Source: Lentisphaerota bacterium (GTDB lineage Bacteria; Verrucomicrobiota; Lentisphaeria; Victivallales; Victivallaceae). Taken from it: a DNA stretch of 47,302 nt. The notes beneath the pieces are model-generated. The model had not been told where the DNA came from. It searched no databases and was given only the letters and a program-made list of their open reading frames with translations. The stretch is from assembly GCA_015061685.1 (NCBI GenBank), contig SUWD01000019.1:1-47302 (forward strand). The letters run 5' to 3'. The translations under genes and the position numbers were made by a program. Each line of letters starts with the position of its first letter. The first letter of the stretch is position 1. Of this stretch, positions 31,953-40,859 are shown piece after piece.

Positions 31953-33755
31953 TCAGAATGAGTCAACTTCCCTGACCAGTCCCCGGTAGAGTTTGAAAAT
32001 ATCATTTCCGGAGACAAAACCCATGAATTTTCCTGCCCGGTTCTTGACCGGCAGATGATCCAGTTTGTTATTTTCGATGATATTCATAGCTCTGGCAAGG
32101 TCATCATCTTCATTGAGAATGATTTTGGGTTGTTCCATAAGGTCGAAAACAAGGAGCGTTTCAGCGAATTGGGGATCGAAAAGGACAGGGGTGATCTGTT
32201 CAAGTTTGACGATACCCAGAAGAACGCCGGAGTTGTCAATTACCGGGAAAAATTCTGAAGCAGGAGAATTTTCGATGATCTTCCGCATCTGTTTCATGGA
32301 TAATTCCGGTTTCAGTGTGGTATATTCGGTTGCAAGACAAACTCTTACGGACAAAGTGCGGAGCATGGCGATATCCCGGTCATCGGTCAATAGATCGGCT
32401 TCAGCGAGGGCCTTGCGGTAGATGGAGTGCGGTTCAAAGAGCCGGGCGATACCGTGAGAGACGCTGGAAACGATCATCAGAGGTACTAAAAGGATGTAGC
32501 TGAAAGTAACTTCAGCGATAAGGAATATCCCGGTCAGAGGGGCACGCAGGACGGCAGAGAAAACTCCGCACATACCGATAACGGCGAAGTTTTCCTCCTG
32601 CAGTTCGACGAAGCCGGTCAGGTTGATAAGCCGGGCAAAGGCAAAGCCGGTGAATGCTCCGATGAACATGGCCGGAGCGAAAATTCCGCCGTCACCGCCG
32701 GAATCCACCGTCAGGGCGGAAACTGCGGCTTTAAGGAATATCCCGGCGGCAATAACTGCTGTCAGAGCCACGGGGAGAGGAAGACGGCTCAAAACCGGAC
32801 TTGCGGAGATGAATCCATCGATTTTCCCCTCAAAAAGCCGGACGACAAAGGCATAACCCTGTCCCCGCAATACCGGAAATACCGCCAGGATGAGGCAGAG
32901 CAGAAAGCCGCCGGCAAGGATTCTTTTTCCGGGAGTCGGCAGATGTTTTTTCAACAGGGAATTGGTTTTATAAACACTTTTTATGACGAAAACTCCGACA
33001 AAGGCACAGACGATACCGCAGAGGAAGTAAAAGGGGATCGCTTCAAGTTTCCATGCCGGATTGACGAAGTAGAGTGCCTGGGCATGGTGAAAAAATGCCC
33101 GGGAAACCACCATTGCCACCGCACTGGATATGAGCATCGGGATCAAGGCGGAAACGCTGAATCCCGGCAGAAGCACTTCCACGGCAAAAAGCACACCGCC
33201 GACCGGACTTTGGAATATCGCCGAGATCGCTGCCGCCGCACCGCAGCCGATCATCAGCATTTTCTGCCGCCGGTCGATGCCGAAAAATCCGGCGGTATTG
33301 CTTCCGATGGCAGCTCCGGTAAGCACGCTGGGAGCTTCCAGACCGGCAGAACCTCCGCATCCTACTGACAGGGCACTGGAGATGATATGGGTGAATGTAT
33401 CTCTCAAAGGTATTCCGGTGCGTCTCCGGTTGAGAGCGAGGATCAGCGGGCTCAAACTTTTGGCGTAAAGGTTGCCGCCGAGGTGTCTCTGGGTGGTGTA
33501 GGAAAGAGCGATACCGGTCAAAGGCAGCAGGAGAAAGGTGATTTCCCCGTATATGGAAAAGTTGTTTTTAAGATACGATCCTGAAGCATCCAGCAGAGCG
33601 ACCAGCTCATGGAGTATTCCGGCGGCGATGGCGGCGATAACGCCGATAAGCATGGCGATGGGAACCATCCGGTACTTTGAACCCAGACGGTTTTCCCATT
33701 TGCGTTTCAGTCTGCCGACTGATTTGCGTCTCAGTTTAAGTAAAAATCTTCCCAT
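31953..33755 (-). CDS. ClC-type chloride channel/antiporter with C-terminal CBS pair
   Basis: A 600-residue membrane protein with the ClC fold (many spans at ~35-420) and two cytosolic CBS domains (~450-590). Motifs present are GGSAGLEAPSVLTGAAIGS, matching the second ClC motif (usual form GREGP; the gating Glu is kept), and GGDGGIFAPAMFIGAF, matching GxFxP. The first motif GSGIP is not recognisable; the aligned area reads HLGGNLYAKSLSP. The kept gating Glu suggests H+/Cl- exchange, but ion choice is uncertain. GGAG precedes the ATG, and the promoter lies at 33793-33821. It begins the operon with the pyrophosphatase and methylase. Confidence 0.88.
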   Translation of the reverse strand: MGRFLLKLRRKSVGRLKRKWENRLGSKYRMVPIAMLIGVIAAIAAGILHELVALLDASGSYLKNNFSIYGEITFLLLPLTGIALSYTTQRHLGGNLYAKSLSPLILALNRRRTGIPLRDTFTHIISSALSVGCGGSAGLEAPSVLTGAAIGSNTAGFFGIDRRQKMLMIGCGAAAAISAIFQSPVGGVLFAVEVLLPGFSVSALIPMLISSAVAMVVSRAFFHHAQALYFVNPAWKLEAIPFYFLCGIVCAFVGVFVIKSVYKTNSLLKKHLPTPGKRILAGGFLLCLILAVFPVLRGQGYAFVVRLFEGKIDGFISASPVLSRLPLPVALTAVIAAGIFLKAAVSALTVDSGGDGGIFAPAMFIGAFTGFAFARLINLTGFVELQEENFAVIGMCGVFSAVLRAPLTGIFLIAEVTFSYILLVPLMIVSSVSHGIARLFEPHSIYRKALAEADLLTDDRDIAMLRTLSVRVCLATEYTTLKPELSMKQMRKIIENSPASEFFPVIDNSGVLLGIVKLEQITPVLFDPQFAETLLVFDLMEQPKIILNEDDDLARAMNIIENNKLDHLPVKNRAGKFMGFVSGNDIFKLYRGLVREVDSF

Positions 33756-33792
33756 TTGTAATAATCTCCGGCTGGGGAAATGTCAATCTCCA

Positions 33793-33821
33793 AATATAGC
33801 ACCAAAAAGGGGTTTTTACAA
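33793..33821 (-). promoter_or_regulatory. Promoter of the ClC-PPase-methylase unit
   Basis: On the minus strand there is TTGTAA (33816-33821), a 17-bp spacer, then TATATT (33793-33798), with GGTGC before the -10, 38 bp from the start codon. Confidence 0.65.
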
Positions 33822-33892
33822 GAAAACAGAGCTTTTTTGCTGCCGTGATGATGAAAAAAATGCTTTTTTCAAGCTTTTTGTCGGAAAATAAC

Positions 33893-33921
33893 GTGAAAAA
33901 AAGCATATCCGGTGTTATATT
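33893..33921 (+). promoter_or_regulatory. Promoter of aspS
   Basis: GTGAAA (33893-33898), a 17-bp spacer and TATATT (33916-33921), with GGTGT before the -10. The -10 position argues against a start at the ATG at 33932 and for the one at 33980. Confidence 0.6.
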
Positions 33922-33979
33922 ATAAACGATAATGTTCTGCAAACATAAACAAAAACATAAAGAAAAGGTTGACAGAATT

Positions 33980-35770
33980 ATGTACCGTACTCATACTTGC
34001 GGAGAACTGCGTAAAGCCGATGCCGGGAAAGAGGTTCGCGTTTCCGGCTGGATCCACAGCGTGCGTGACCATGGCGGCGTTATTTTTATTGACTTGCGGG
34101 ATAACTACGGTCTGACCCAGATCGTTATCGACCCGGAGCGTGATTTCTATCAGGCTCTGGATAAGTGGCGGGTCGAGAGCGTCGTCCAATTCGACGGTGT
34201 GGTCGTTGAGCGTGCCGAGGGTACGGTCAATCCCAAACTTGCCACCGGTGAGATCGAAGTTTCCGCTACCGGCATGGAGATGCTCGGTGAAGCTGACGTC
34301 CTGCCCTTCCAGGTTGCCAAAGATGACAATGCTCCGGAAGCCATGCGTCTGAAATACCGCTTCCTTGACCTGCGTAAAGAGAAGCTCCACAACAATATCA
34401 TCCTCCGCAGCAAAGTCATTGCCGCCATCCGTGCTTATATGACCGGTGCCGGATTTACTGAATTTCAGACTCCGATCCTGACAGCCAGCAGCCCGGAAGG
34501 TGCCCGTGACTATCTGGTTCCCTCCCGTCTGCATCCGGGCAAATTCTACGCTCTGCCGCAGGCTCCGCAGCAATTCAAACAGCTGCTGATGGTCTCCGGA
34601 TTTGACCGTTACTTCCAGATCGCTCCGTGTTTCCGTGACGAGGACGCCCGTGCTGACCGCAGTCCCGGTGAATTTTATCAGCTGGATATCGAGATGAGTT
34701 TCGTGGAACAGGATCAGATCTTTGCGGTGGTCGAGGGATTGCTGCAGGATATCCTGAAAAAATTCTCCACCAAGAAATTCTCCACAGATCCCTTTGTCCG
34801 TATTCCCTACCGGGAGGCGATCAGCCGTTTCGGATCGGATAAACCGGATCTGCGGAACCCTCTGGAAATGATCGACGTTTCCGGATTTTTCAAGGACAGC
34901 GAATTCAAAGCTTTCGCTTCCACCGTTGCCGACGGCGGTGTCGTCCGTGCCATCAAAGCTCCGCAGGTTGCCGGCAAACCGCGTAAATTTTTCGATGATA
35001 TGATCGCTTTCGCCCAGGAAAACGGAGCCAAAGGTATGGCTTACATCGTCTGGAACGAAGAAGGCGAAAAAAGCCCCATCGTCAAATTCCTCTCCCGTGA
35101 AGTTATCGACGGACTTAAAGCCGCCGGTAAAGTTGAGACCGGAGACGCTCTTTTCTTCATCGCTGACAAAGAGAAAGTCGCCTGCAAGATCGGCGGAGCG
35201 GTCATCCCTGAACTCGGCCGCCGTCTGGAATTGATCGACCAGAATGAATTCAAATTCTGCTGGATCGTTGACTTTCCGATGTTCGAGGAGGATGAGGAGA
35301 CCGGAGAGATCATCTTCTCCCACAATCCTTTCTCCATGCCCCAGGGTGGTATGGAAGCTCTCAATACCAAAGAACCTCTGGATATTCTGGCATGGCAGTA
35401 TGATATTGTCTGCAACGGCGTTGAACTTTCCAGCGGTGCTATCCGCAACCACCGTCCGGAAATCATGTACCGTGCCTTTGAGATCGCCGGTTACGGTCCG
35501 GAAACTGTGGATCAGAAATTCGGCGGCATGATCAATGCATTCAAACTCGGTGCTCCTCCGCACGGTGGTATTGCTCCGGGGGTTGACCGTCTGGTGATGC
35601 TTCTGGCGGATGAACCCAATATCCGTGAAGTTATTGCCTTCCCCTTCAACCAGCAGGCGGAAGATTTGATGATGAATGCTCCCAGCGAAGTTACCATCAA
35701 ACAGCTTCGTGAACTGCATATCGAGGTCAAACTGCCGAAAAAAGCGGAAAAACCTGCTGAAAATGCCTGA
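33980..35770 (+). CDS. aspS: Aspartyl-tRNA synthetase, bacterial long type
   Basis: A 596-residue class II synthetase that charges tRNA-Asp. The N-terminal OB-fold reads [24 protein letters not shown]. The catalytic core has [25 protein letters not shown] (motif 1), [44 protein letters not shown] (motif 2) and [14 protein letters not shown] (motif 3), with the bacterial GAD insertion between. The start at 33980 gives the usual N-terminus, with AAAGG 11 bases upstream. The codon usage is much smoother (C-ending codons) than in the accessory genes, as for a highly expressed gene. The next gene overlaps its stop. Discriminating or not for Asn cannot be told. Confidence 0.97.
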   Translation: MYRTHTCGELRKADAGKEVRVSGWIHSVRDHGGVIFIDLRDNYGLTQIVIDPERDFYQALDKWRVESVVQFDGVVVERAEGTVNPKLATGEIEVSATGMEMLGEADVLPFQVAKDDNAPEAMRLKYRFLDLRKEKLHNNIILRSKVIAAIRAYMTGAGFTEFQTPILTASSPEGARDYLVPSRLHPGKFYALPQAPQQFKQLLMVSGFDRYFQIAPCFRDEDARADRSPGEFYQLDIEMSFVEQDQIFAVVEGLLQDILKKFSTKKFSTDPFVRIPYREAISRFGSDKPDLRNPLEMIDVSGFFKDSEFKAFASTVADGGVVRAIKAPQVAGKPRKFFDDMIAFAQENGAKGMAYIVWNEEGEKSPIVKFLSREVIDGLKAAGKVETGDALFFIADKEKVACKIGGAVIPELGRRLELIDQNEFKFCWIVDFPMFEEDEETGEIIFSHNPFSMPQGGMEALNTKEPLDILAWQYDIVCNGVELSSGAIRNHRPEIMYRAFEIAGYGPETVDQKFGGMINAFKLGAPPHGGIAPGVDRLVMLLADEPNIREVIAFPFNQQAEDLMMNAPSEVTIKQLRELHIEVKLPKKAEKPAENA

Positions 35771-36671
35771 TATTGACCGTATCGGACGGCTTTGCCGGAT
35801 CTTTTTGCTGCTGACAGTAATTGTTTTACTGCCGGCGGCATCCGGCGGTGCTGATCCGGTGGGGTTGACTGAATTTTTACCCCGTCATGCGGCAACGATG
35901 TTCGGGGCGGATATAGCCGCACTTTGTGCCAATGAGCAAAGTGCGGTTGTTTTTGTGCCGCTGAAAGAGCGTTTTCCGGTTCTTGCCGACGGGATATCAC
36001 AGGCGGTTTTTGCCTGTGATGCCGCCGGTCAGAAGCGTAATTGGCTGGTAAGTTTCAAAACTGATGATATGCTTGATGCCATCTGGGATTCGGTGGAAAA
36101 GCGTTTTGCTTCCTCCCGTCATGAGTTCGGCGGAAAAAATATTTTTTATCTGCGGGGTAAACCCGGAGAGAGAAAAGCATTCCGTTTGATCCGGATAAAT
36201 CCGCAGACTGCGGCGGTATATACCCGTTATCCCTATGGGGACCGGAGTATTCCGGACAGTAAAGGTATAAGTGCGGCATTGTCCCGTTATCTGCCCCGGC
36301 GTTCCGGGATTTTTCTGTGGGGGTATGGCACACCGCGTATTCCCAAACCGTATCTCAAAGACATTTCCAAATACTCATTTGTCTTGGAAAAGGGAGCAGA
36401 CGGGGAGCTTTATATCCATGGGGAAGTTGCTTTCAACAATGCGATGGGAGCGATGCTGGCGAATAATTTCGTATCCAATGTTCTTTCTGTTGTTCTGGAA
36501 AAGAAGTATTCGATCCCGGTCGATATCACCAATGAAGCGGTGCGGTCTCTTGTTTTTGAACGCAAAAAGAATCTTCTGCGTTTTTCCGGCAGAGAAATGG
36601 GACCGGTTCTTGTTCTGGCATCAAAAATAATTGCCGCTGAAGCTGAATCATGGGAGAGTTTGATCAAGTGA
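35763..36671 (+). CDS. Secreted protein of unknown function
   Basis: A 302-residue protein that I do not recognise. The ATG at 35763 overlaps the aspS stop, and residues ~8-29 form a signal peptide ([21 protein letters not shown]). The mature part alternates short strands and helices, with [50 protein letters not shown] and a C-terminal helix ending ESWESLIK. No catalytic motif or repeat is seen. It is translationally linked to aspS before it and to a lytic transglycosylase after it, which suggests an envelope role through the latter. Confidence 0.7.
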   Translation: MPDIDRIGRLCRIFLLLTVIVLLPAASGGADPVGLTEFLPRHAATMFGADIAALCANEQSAVVFVPLKERFPVLADGISQAVFACDAAGQKRNWLVSFKTDDMLDAIWDSVEKRFASSRHEFGGKNIFYLRGKPGERKAFRLIRINPQTAAVYTRYPYGDRSIPDSKGISAALSRYLPRRSGIFLWGYGTPRIPKPYLKDISKYSFVLEKGADGELYIHGEVAFNNAMGAMLANNFVSNVLSVVLEKKYSIPVDITNEAVRSLVFERKKNLLRFSGREMGPVLVLASKIIAAEAESWESLIK

Positions 36672-37276
36672 ATAAAAGTAAGAAAAAATTTTTGCTTTTC
36701 TGCTCTGTCCTGACTTTGCTGGTTGCTGTTTCCGGAGTGATCCTCTGGTGCTGCCGGGCAAGTGAACATCATGAAAAAGCGGTTGACACGCTGGAAAATT
36801 TTCTGATAGATGACACTCTTTATGCCCGGGAGATCGCTGTTGCGGCGGAAAAACATGGTGTACCGCCGCTTCTGATCAAAGCATTGATCAAAAAGGAGAG
36901 CCGTTTTGATGCGAATTGCCGGGGCAAGGCCGGAGAGATCGGCTTGATGCAGATAATTCCATCGGCATCTGTGGCGGATTGGGCGAGGGTCAACAAGTGT
37001 GCGATCCCCTCGGAAAAGGAGCTGTTTGAACCGGAGACAAATCTGGATATCGGCTGCTGGTATTTGTCAGTGAAACTGAAAAAGTGGAAAAAATACCGCT
37101 ACGGTATGGAATTGGCACTGGCAGAGTACAATGCCGGAGCTAAAAATACCGCCCGTTGGAAGCCGGAAACGTTGAATGGTGAAGTTATAAAGCGAATAGA
37201 TTTCCCTCTGACCCGGAAATATGTCACCGAGATTATGCACGATTACCGGGAGTATCTTATTGAATCAAAACAGTGA
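36668..37276 (+). CDS. Membrane-anchored lytic transglycosylase (SLT/GH23)
   Basis: About 202 residues. An N-terminal membrane anchor (KFLLFCSVLTLLVAVSGVILWCC) is followed by an SLT domain: ALIKKESRFDANCRGKAGEIGLMQIIP carries the catalytic Glu in KKES, then LFEPETNLDIGCWYLS and ALAEYNAGAKNTARW. Such enzymes cleave peptidoglycan with 1,6-anhydro products. Start: a GTG at 36668 overlaps the previous stop (GTGA) and has GGGAGAG before it; an ATG at 36650 is possible but lacks a ribosome site. It ends the aspS operon. It is shorter than soluble Slt70, closer to MltC/EmtA-size cores. Confidence 0.87.
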   Translation: MNKSKKKFLLFCSVLTLLVAVSGVILWCCRASEHHEKAVDTLENFLIDDTLYAREIAVAAEKHGVPPLLIKALIKKESRFDANCRGKAGEIGLMQIIPSASVADWARVNKCAIPSEKELFEPETNLDIGCWYLSVKLKKWKKYRYGMELALAEYNAGAKNTARWKPETLNGEVIKRIDFPLTRKYVTEIMHDYREYLIESKQ

Positions 37277-37283
37277 AATTCAC

Positions 37284-37312
37284 TTGCAAAAAGCTGTTTT
37301 TTGTGCTACATT
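37284..37312 (+). promoter_or_regulatory. Promoter of paaK
   Basis: TTGCAA (37284-37289), a 17-bp spacer and TACATT (37307-37312), with TGTGC before the -10. Confidence 0.65.
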
Positions 37313-37404
37313 AAGGCAATAATATTTTTTTGATCGTGATATTGTTCTGCTTTTTGCCGGTTGTCAGTTTCACGAGATAACTTAAATTCAGGAAGACTGC
37401 TGTT

Positions 37405-38721
37405 ATGGAAAATTATTCCGGAGAAAACCGTTGTGCGGCGGATTTCATGGATATCGCTTCTTTGCGGGATGTCCAGTTGAGCCGCTTGCAGAAAATTGTT
37501 GCCCACGCCTATAAGAATGTGGAGTTTTTCCGCAACCGCATGGATGAAAAAGGAATCACCCCGGAAGATATCAAATCTTTGACCGATATTCAGAAGCTTC
37601 CTTTTTCCAAGAAAGTCGATCTGCGGGACACTTATCCTTTCGGTCTGTGTGCAGTGCCGATGAGTGAAGTTGTACGTCTGCATGCTTCCAGCGGCACCAC
37701 CGGCAAACCGATCGTGGTCGCCTACACCAAAGAAGATCTGGATGTCTGGTCGGAGGTCATGTGCCGCGGACTTGCCGGAGCCGGTTTGAGCAAAAATGAT
37801 ATTATCCAAATCGCCTACGGTTACGGTCTTTTTACCGGTGGTCTGGGGGCACACTACGGGTGTGAAACTTTGGGAGCGACAGTCGTTCCGGCGTCAGTCG
37901 GCAATACCCGGCGTCAGGTGATGCTGATGCGTGACTTCGGAGTTACCGGTATCTGCTGTACGCCGAGTTACTTCCTGCATTTGATCGAGCAGGCGGATAT
38001 TTACGGCATTGACATGCGTGAATTGCCGGTGCGGGTCGGTATTTTCGGTGCCGAGCCCTGGTCGCAGGGGATGCGTGAACAGCTGGAAAAAGGTGCCGGT
38101 ATAGAGGCATTTGATATTTACGGACTTTCCGAGATCATCGGACCGGGAGTGGCTATCGAGTGCAGTGAGCATAGCGGAATGCACGTTTTTGAAGATCACT
38201 TCTATCCTGAAATCATCGACCCGGACACCGGAGAAGTGCTGCCTGACGGTGAATTCGGTGAATTGGTGCTGACTACTTTGAGCAAATATGCGATGCCGAT
38301 GATCCGTTACCGGACAAGAGACCTGACCCGGATCATTGCCGAGCCGTGTAAATGCGGACGTACTATCCGGCGTATCGACCGCATTTCCGCCCGGAGTGAT
38401 GATATGTTCATCATCCGCGGAGTGAATGTATTCCCATCCCAGATCGAATCGGCATTGTTGACTGTGCCGGGGGTAAGTGCCAACTATCTTATTATCCTGA
38501 CCACAGAAAAGGGCATGGACAATATTGAATTGCAGGTTGAAATGAGTCCGGAAGCATTCTCCGATCAGGTGAAAGTGCTTGAGGATCTGCAGCGTAACAT
38601 CTCCCGTGCGGTTGAATCGGTCATCGGTCTGCGTATCCGGGTCAAACTGGTTGCACCGCAGACGATCGCCCGCAGTGAAGGCAAAGCGAAACGGGTGCTG
38701 GATCAGCGTATCAAGGGTTGA
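37405..38721 (+). CDS. paaK: Phenylacetate-CoA ligase family protein
   Basis: A 438-residue adenylate-forming enzyme, standard PaaK length. It has the AMP-binding loop HASSGTTGKPIV at about 93-104, YGYGLFTGGLGAHYG, FGAEPWSQGMR, YGLSEIIGPGVA and the C-terminal RTRDLTR and RISARSDDMFIIRGVNVFPSQIE. It joins CoA to phenylacetate or related aryl acids. With no phenylacetate degradation genes nearby, a role with aryl acids from amino acid fermentation (as beside indolepyruvate oxidoreductases in anaerobes) is more likely than ring breakdown. AGGAAG precedes the start. Monocistronic, with a strong terminator after it. Confidence 0.93.
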   Translation: MENYSGENRCAADFMDIASLRDVQLSRLQKIVAHAYKNVEFFRNRMDEKGITPEDIKSLTDIQKLPFSKKVDLRDTYPFGLCAVPMSEVVRLHASSGTTGKPIVVAYTKEDLDVWSEVMCRGLAGAGLSKNDIIQIAYGYGLFTGGLGAHYGCETLGATVVPASVGNTRRQVMLMRDFGVTGICCTPSYFLHLIEQADIYGIDMRELPVRVGIFGAEPWSQGMREQLEKGAGIEAFDIYGLSEIIGPGVAIECSEHSGMHVFEDHFYPEIIDPDTGEVLPDGEFGELVLTTLSKYAMPMIRYRTRDLTRIIAEPCKCGRTIRRIDRISARSDDMFIIRGVNVFPSQIESALLTVPGVSANYLIILTTEKGMDNIELQVEMSPEAFSDQVKVLEDLQRNISRAVESVIGLRIRVKLVAPQTIARSEGKAKRVLDQRIKG

Positions 38722-38742
38722 CTGCAGTAAAATTGATTTGCG

Positions 38743-38779
38743 ATCCCGGAATCTTGCAGCAGGATTCCGGGATTTTTTT
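38743..38779 (+). terminator. Intrinsic terminator of paaK
   Basis: A perfect 11-bp stem (38743-38753 with 38763-38773) and a 9-base loop are followed by seven T, starting 21 bp past the paaK stop. Confidence 0.9.
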
Positions 38780-38787
38780 GTACCCCG

Positions 38788-38900
38788 GCAGTCTGCACCG
38801 GCTCTTGCTCCATGCGGCGGACGTTTCGCCGCTTGACCACGTCTTCGTACGACGGAGGGTGAGATTTTTTCTTCTTTTTCCGGCGATCCGCTCGCTCCGG
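38788..38900. repeat. Partial copy of the dispersed repeat of 21356-21650
   Basis: GCAGTCTGCACCGGCTCT and, further on, GACGGAGGGTGAGATTTTTT match 21470-21487, 21597-21614 and the end of that region (GACGGAGGGCGGGATTTTTT). The middle differs. It is placed just after the paaK terminator. No gene is inside. Confidence 0.6.
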
Positions 38901-38931
38901 CAGCGTGGGGTAAAATTCCGGACGAAATAAC

Positions 38932-38960
38932 TTGAAAAATCGTTGTTCAACAGGTATATT
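38932..38960 (+). promoter_or_regulatory. Promoter of the BspA-like gene
   Basis: TTGAAA (38932-38937), a 17-bp spacer and TATATT (38955-38960). This rules out starts before 38960 for the following gene. Confidence 0.65.
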
Positions 38961-38990
38961 CAGTATGATGATGCAGAAATGTGGAGAAAA

Positions 38991-40103
38991 ATGAAAATCA
39001 TGTATAAATTATTGAGAAATATCTGTTTCCACCGGATGATCGCATTGGCGTTCATCGTTGTTTTTGGGGTTGTGTTCCGGAGTTTGCCGCTGTTTGCCGG
39101 GGATTGGCAGCGGGAGTTGAAAACGGCAAAGGAACAGGGGATGATTTTCAGCGAGGATAACCGGACTTTGCTGAAAGTTCCGGAAAAAGTGACTTCAGTG
39201 GTCATCCCCTCCTGTGTTACAGCCATTGGTGAAAACGCTTTTTATAAGTGCCATGATTTAAGCACTCTGACGATTCCCGGCGGCGTGGAAAGTATCGGCA
39301 AAGAGGCTTTTCTGTGGTGTCGCAGATTGAAGCAGATCGAGATTTCAGAGGGGGTAAAAAGTATCGGTGAAAAAGCCTTTGCAAATTGCCGTAATTTGAA
39401 AAAACTGGAATTGCCGGTTACTGCCGTGGAGATTGATGCAGAAGCATTATTGGGTGTGCCGCAAATAATTTTGCCTGCCGAACATCCGCTTTTGCAGGAC
39501 AAACGTACCGGATATCTGACGCTTGCCAAGGCGATGGGGATAGAATTCAGTGAAGATAACAAGAAACTTATCCGATCTCCCCGGCATGTAACCAAGGTTC
39601 TTATCCCGTATGGGGTTACTGAAATTGGCGTAGCGGCATTTTCCAGCTGCTTTTCATTGGAGGAAGTTTATATTCCGGAGACGGTTACTGAAATTCACAA
39701 TAAGGCATTTTCCTTGTGTAAAAAGTTGAAAGCAGTCAAATTGCCTCCCCGGTTGAAACTTCTTGGATACGGGGCATTCAGCTATTGTTCTTCTCTCCGG
39801 GAAATAAGTATTCCCGGCACGGTTGATACCATAAAAGCAACGGCATTTTCCGGGTGTAAAAATTTGCGGAAACTGGAAATCAAAAATGGTGTCCGGCTGA
39901 TCCTCCACGGGGCATTTTCCGGTTGTGATTCTTTGACGGAGGTTACCACTCCCCGGAGTGTGGAATTTATCGACCGGATGGCATTCCGCTGTAAAAAACT
40001 CAAAAAGGCTTCCTTGCACTACAAAAACGATTATGTCAAAAACGGCTGCTTTAAAACGTTTCCCGATCACTGTCGGATTTATTTCCGCCGCGGAGCATAT
40101 TGA
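38991..40103 (+). CDS. Secreted BspA-like leucine-rich repeat protein (LRR_5)
   Basis: About 370 residues. The ATG at 38991 has GGAG five bases upstream and opens a signal sequence or anchor (MIALAFIVVFGVVFRSLPLFAG). Then come BspA-type LRR_5 repeats of about 23 residues: VTAIGENAFYKCHDLSTLTIPGGVESIGKEAFLWCRRLKQIEI and so on, with a second block after an internal break near LLQDKRTGYLTLAKAMGIEFSEDNKKLI, which repeats the N-terminal AKEQGMIFSEDNRTLL segment. So two related units lie in tandem. The family binds host or particle surfaces in some bacteria; there is no anchor motif here. Function unproven. Confidence 0.85.
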   Translation: MKIMYKLLRNICFHRMIALAFIVVFGVVFRSLPLFAGDWQRELKTAKEQGMIFSEDNRTLLKVPEKVTSVVIPSCVTAIGENAFYKCHDLSTLTIPGGVESIGKEAFLWCRRLKQIEISEGVKSIGEKAFANCRNLKKLELPVTAVEIDAEALLGVPQIILPAEHPLLQDKRTGYLTLAKAMGIEFSEDNKKLIRSPRHVTKVLIPYGVTEIGVAAFSSCFSLEEVYIPETVTEIHNKAFSLCKKLKAVKLPPRLKLLGYGAFSYCSSLREISIPGTVDTIKATAFSGCKNLRKLEIKNGVRLILHGAFSGCDSLTEVTTPRSVEFIDRMAFRCKKLKKASLHYKNDYVKNGCFKTFPDHCRIYFRRGAY

Positions 40104-40443
40104 ATTGGCTTTTTTATATGAAAAGAGGTAATTTCAAAACTCCTCAAAAATTTTTAAAAATCATCGCTGCGATCTTAAAGCGGAGCGTTTTCGGAGGTTA
40201 TTTATTCAACAGCCACGTTCAAACAACCGCTTTGATCTCATCAACGTTGATTTTTTAATCTCTTTTTGAATTAGTTTTGAAATTGCCTCAAAAGATAGTG
40301 CGTTACAGCTTGAAAAAAGCGGCATTTGATACTATTTTATATATAAGTATATATATAAAGAGGCAATTTCAAAACTCCTCAAATTTGCAATTGCCTCATA
40401 AAAACAGGAATTGTAAAATTCCCTGCAAGTTTGGAGAAATGCC
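40104..40443. repeat. AT-rich gap with inverted and direct GAGGCAATTTCAAAAC elements
   Basis: GAGGTAATTTCAAAACTCCTCAAA at 40125 and GAGGCAATTTCAAAACTCCTCAAA at 40360 are direct repeats; GTTTTGAAATTGCCTC at 40274-40289 is their inverse, and AATTGCCTC at 40389-40397 pairs with 40360-40368. Pairs 40125/40274 and 40274/40360 could act as terminal inverted repeats of small mobile elements or as RNA stems. ATCAACGTTGAT at 40240-40251 followed by T6 may terminate the BspA-like gene. Confidence 0.65.
40310..40338 (+). promoter_or_regulatory. Likely promoter of ybgC-manA-argS
   Basis: TTGAAA (40310-40315), a 17-bp spacer and TATTTT (40333-40338). The transcript would carry the GAGGCAATT/AATTGCCTC hairpin in its leader. 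Confidence 0.5.
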
Positions 40444-40857
40444 ATGTATTATGATATGCAATACCGGGTGCCTTATGCGGACACCGACCAGATGGGCGTG
40501 GTCTATTACGCCAACTATCTGGAATACTTTGAACGCGGTCGCACCGAGATGTTCCGTCAGATCGGTATGCCCTATTCTCTGATGGAGGAAAAGGGACTTT
40601 ATCTGCCGGTTTCAGAGGCTCACTGCAAATATGTGAACAGTGCCCGTTACGATGATCTTTTGACATTCCGCACCTGGATCGATGAGTATTCCAGAGTGAA
40701 AGTCCGGATCAATGCCGATATTCTGCGTGGCGATGAACTTTTAGTGTGCGGCTATGTGGTGCTTGCCTGCGTGAATAAAGAATTCAAAATTACCCGTATG
40801 CCCCTGTGGCTTACTGAATATTGCGACAAATGCCTCCGGCAGGAAAAGGAAGCGTAA
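40444..40857 (+). CDS. ybgC: YbgC/FadM-type acyl-CoA thioesterase
   Basis: A 137-residue hotdog-fold thioesterase. YRVPYADTDQMGVVYYANYLEYFERGRTEMFRQIG carries the catalytic Asp of the 4HBT YbgC group (the D of TDQMG) and the usual N-terminal helix. It hydrolyses acyl-CoA thioesters in the cytosol; in other bacteria YbgC sits with tol-pal, which is absent here. GGAG precedes the ATG. manA follows after 2 bp, so the two are transcribed together. Confidence 0.9.
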   Translation: MYYDMQYRVPYADTDQMGVVYYANYLEYFERGRTEMFRQIGMPYSLMEEKGLYLPVSEAHCKYVNSARYDDLLTFRTWIDEYSRVKVRINADILRGDELLVCGYVVLACVNKEFKITRMPLWLTEYCDKCLRQEKEA

Positions 40858-40859
40858 AA

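Noticed and set aside
33920..35719. A 599-codon open frame on the minus strand
   Set aside because: It is the antisense shadow of aspS, whose motifs are unmistakable; the frame has no family features.
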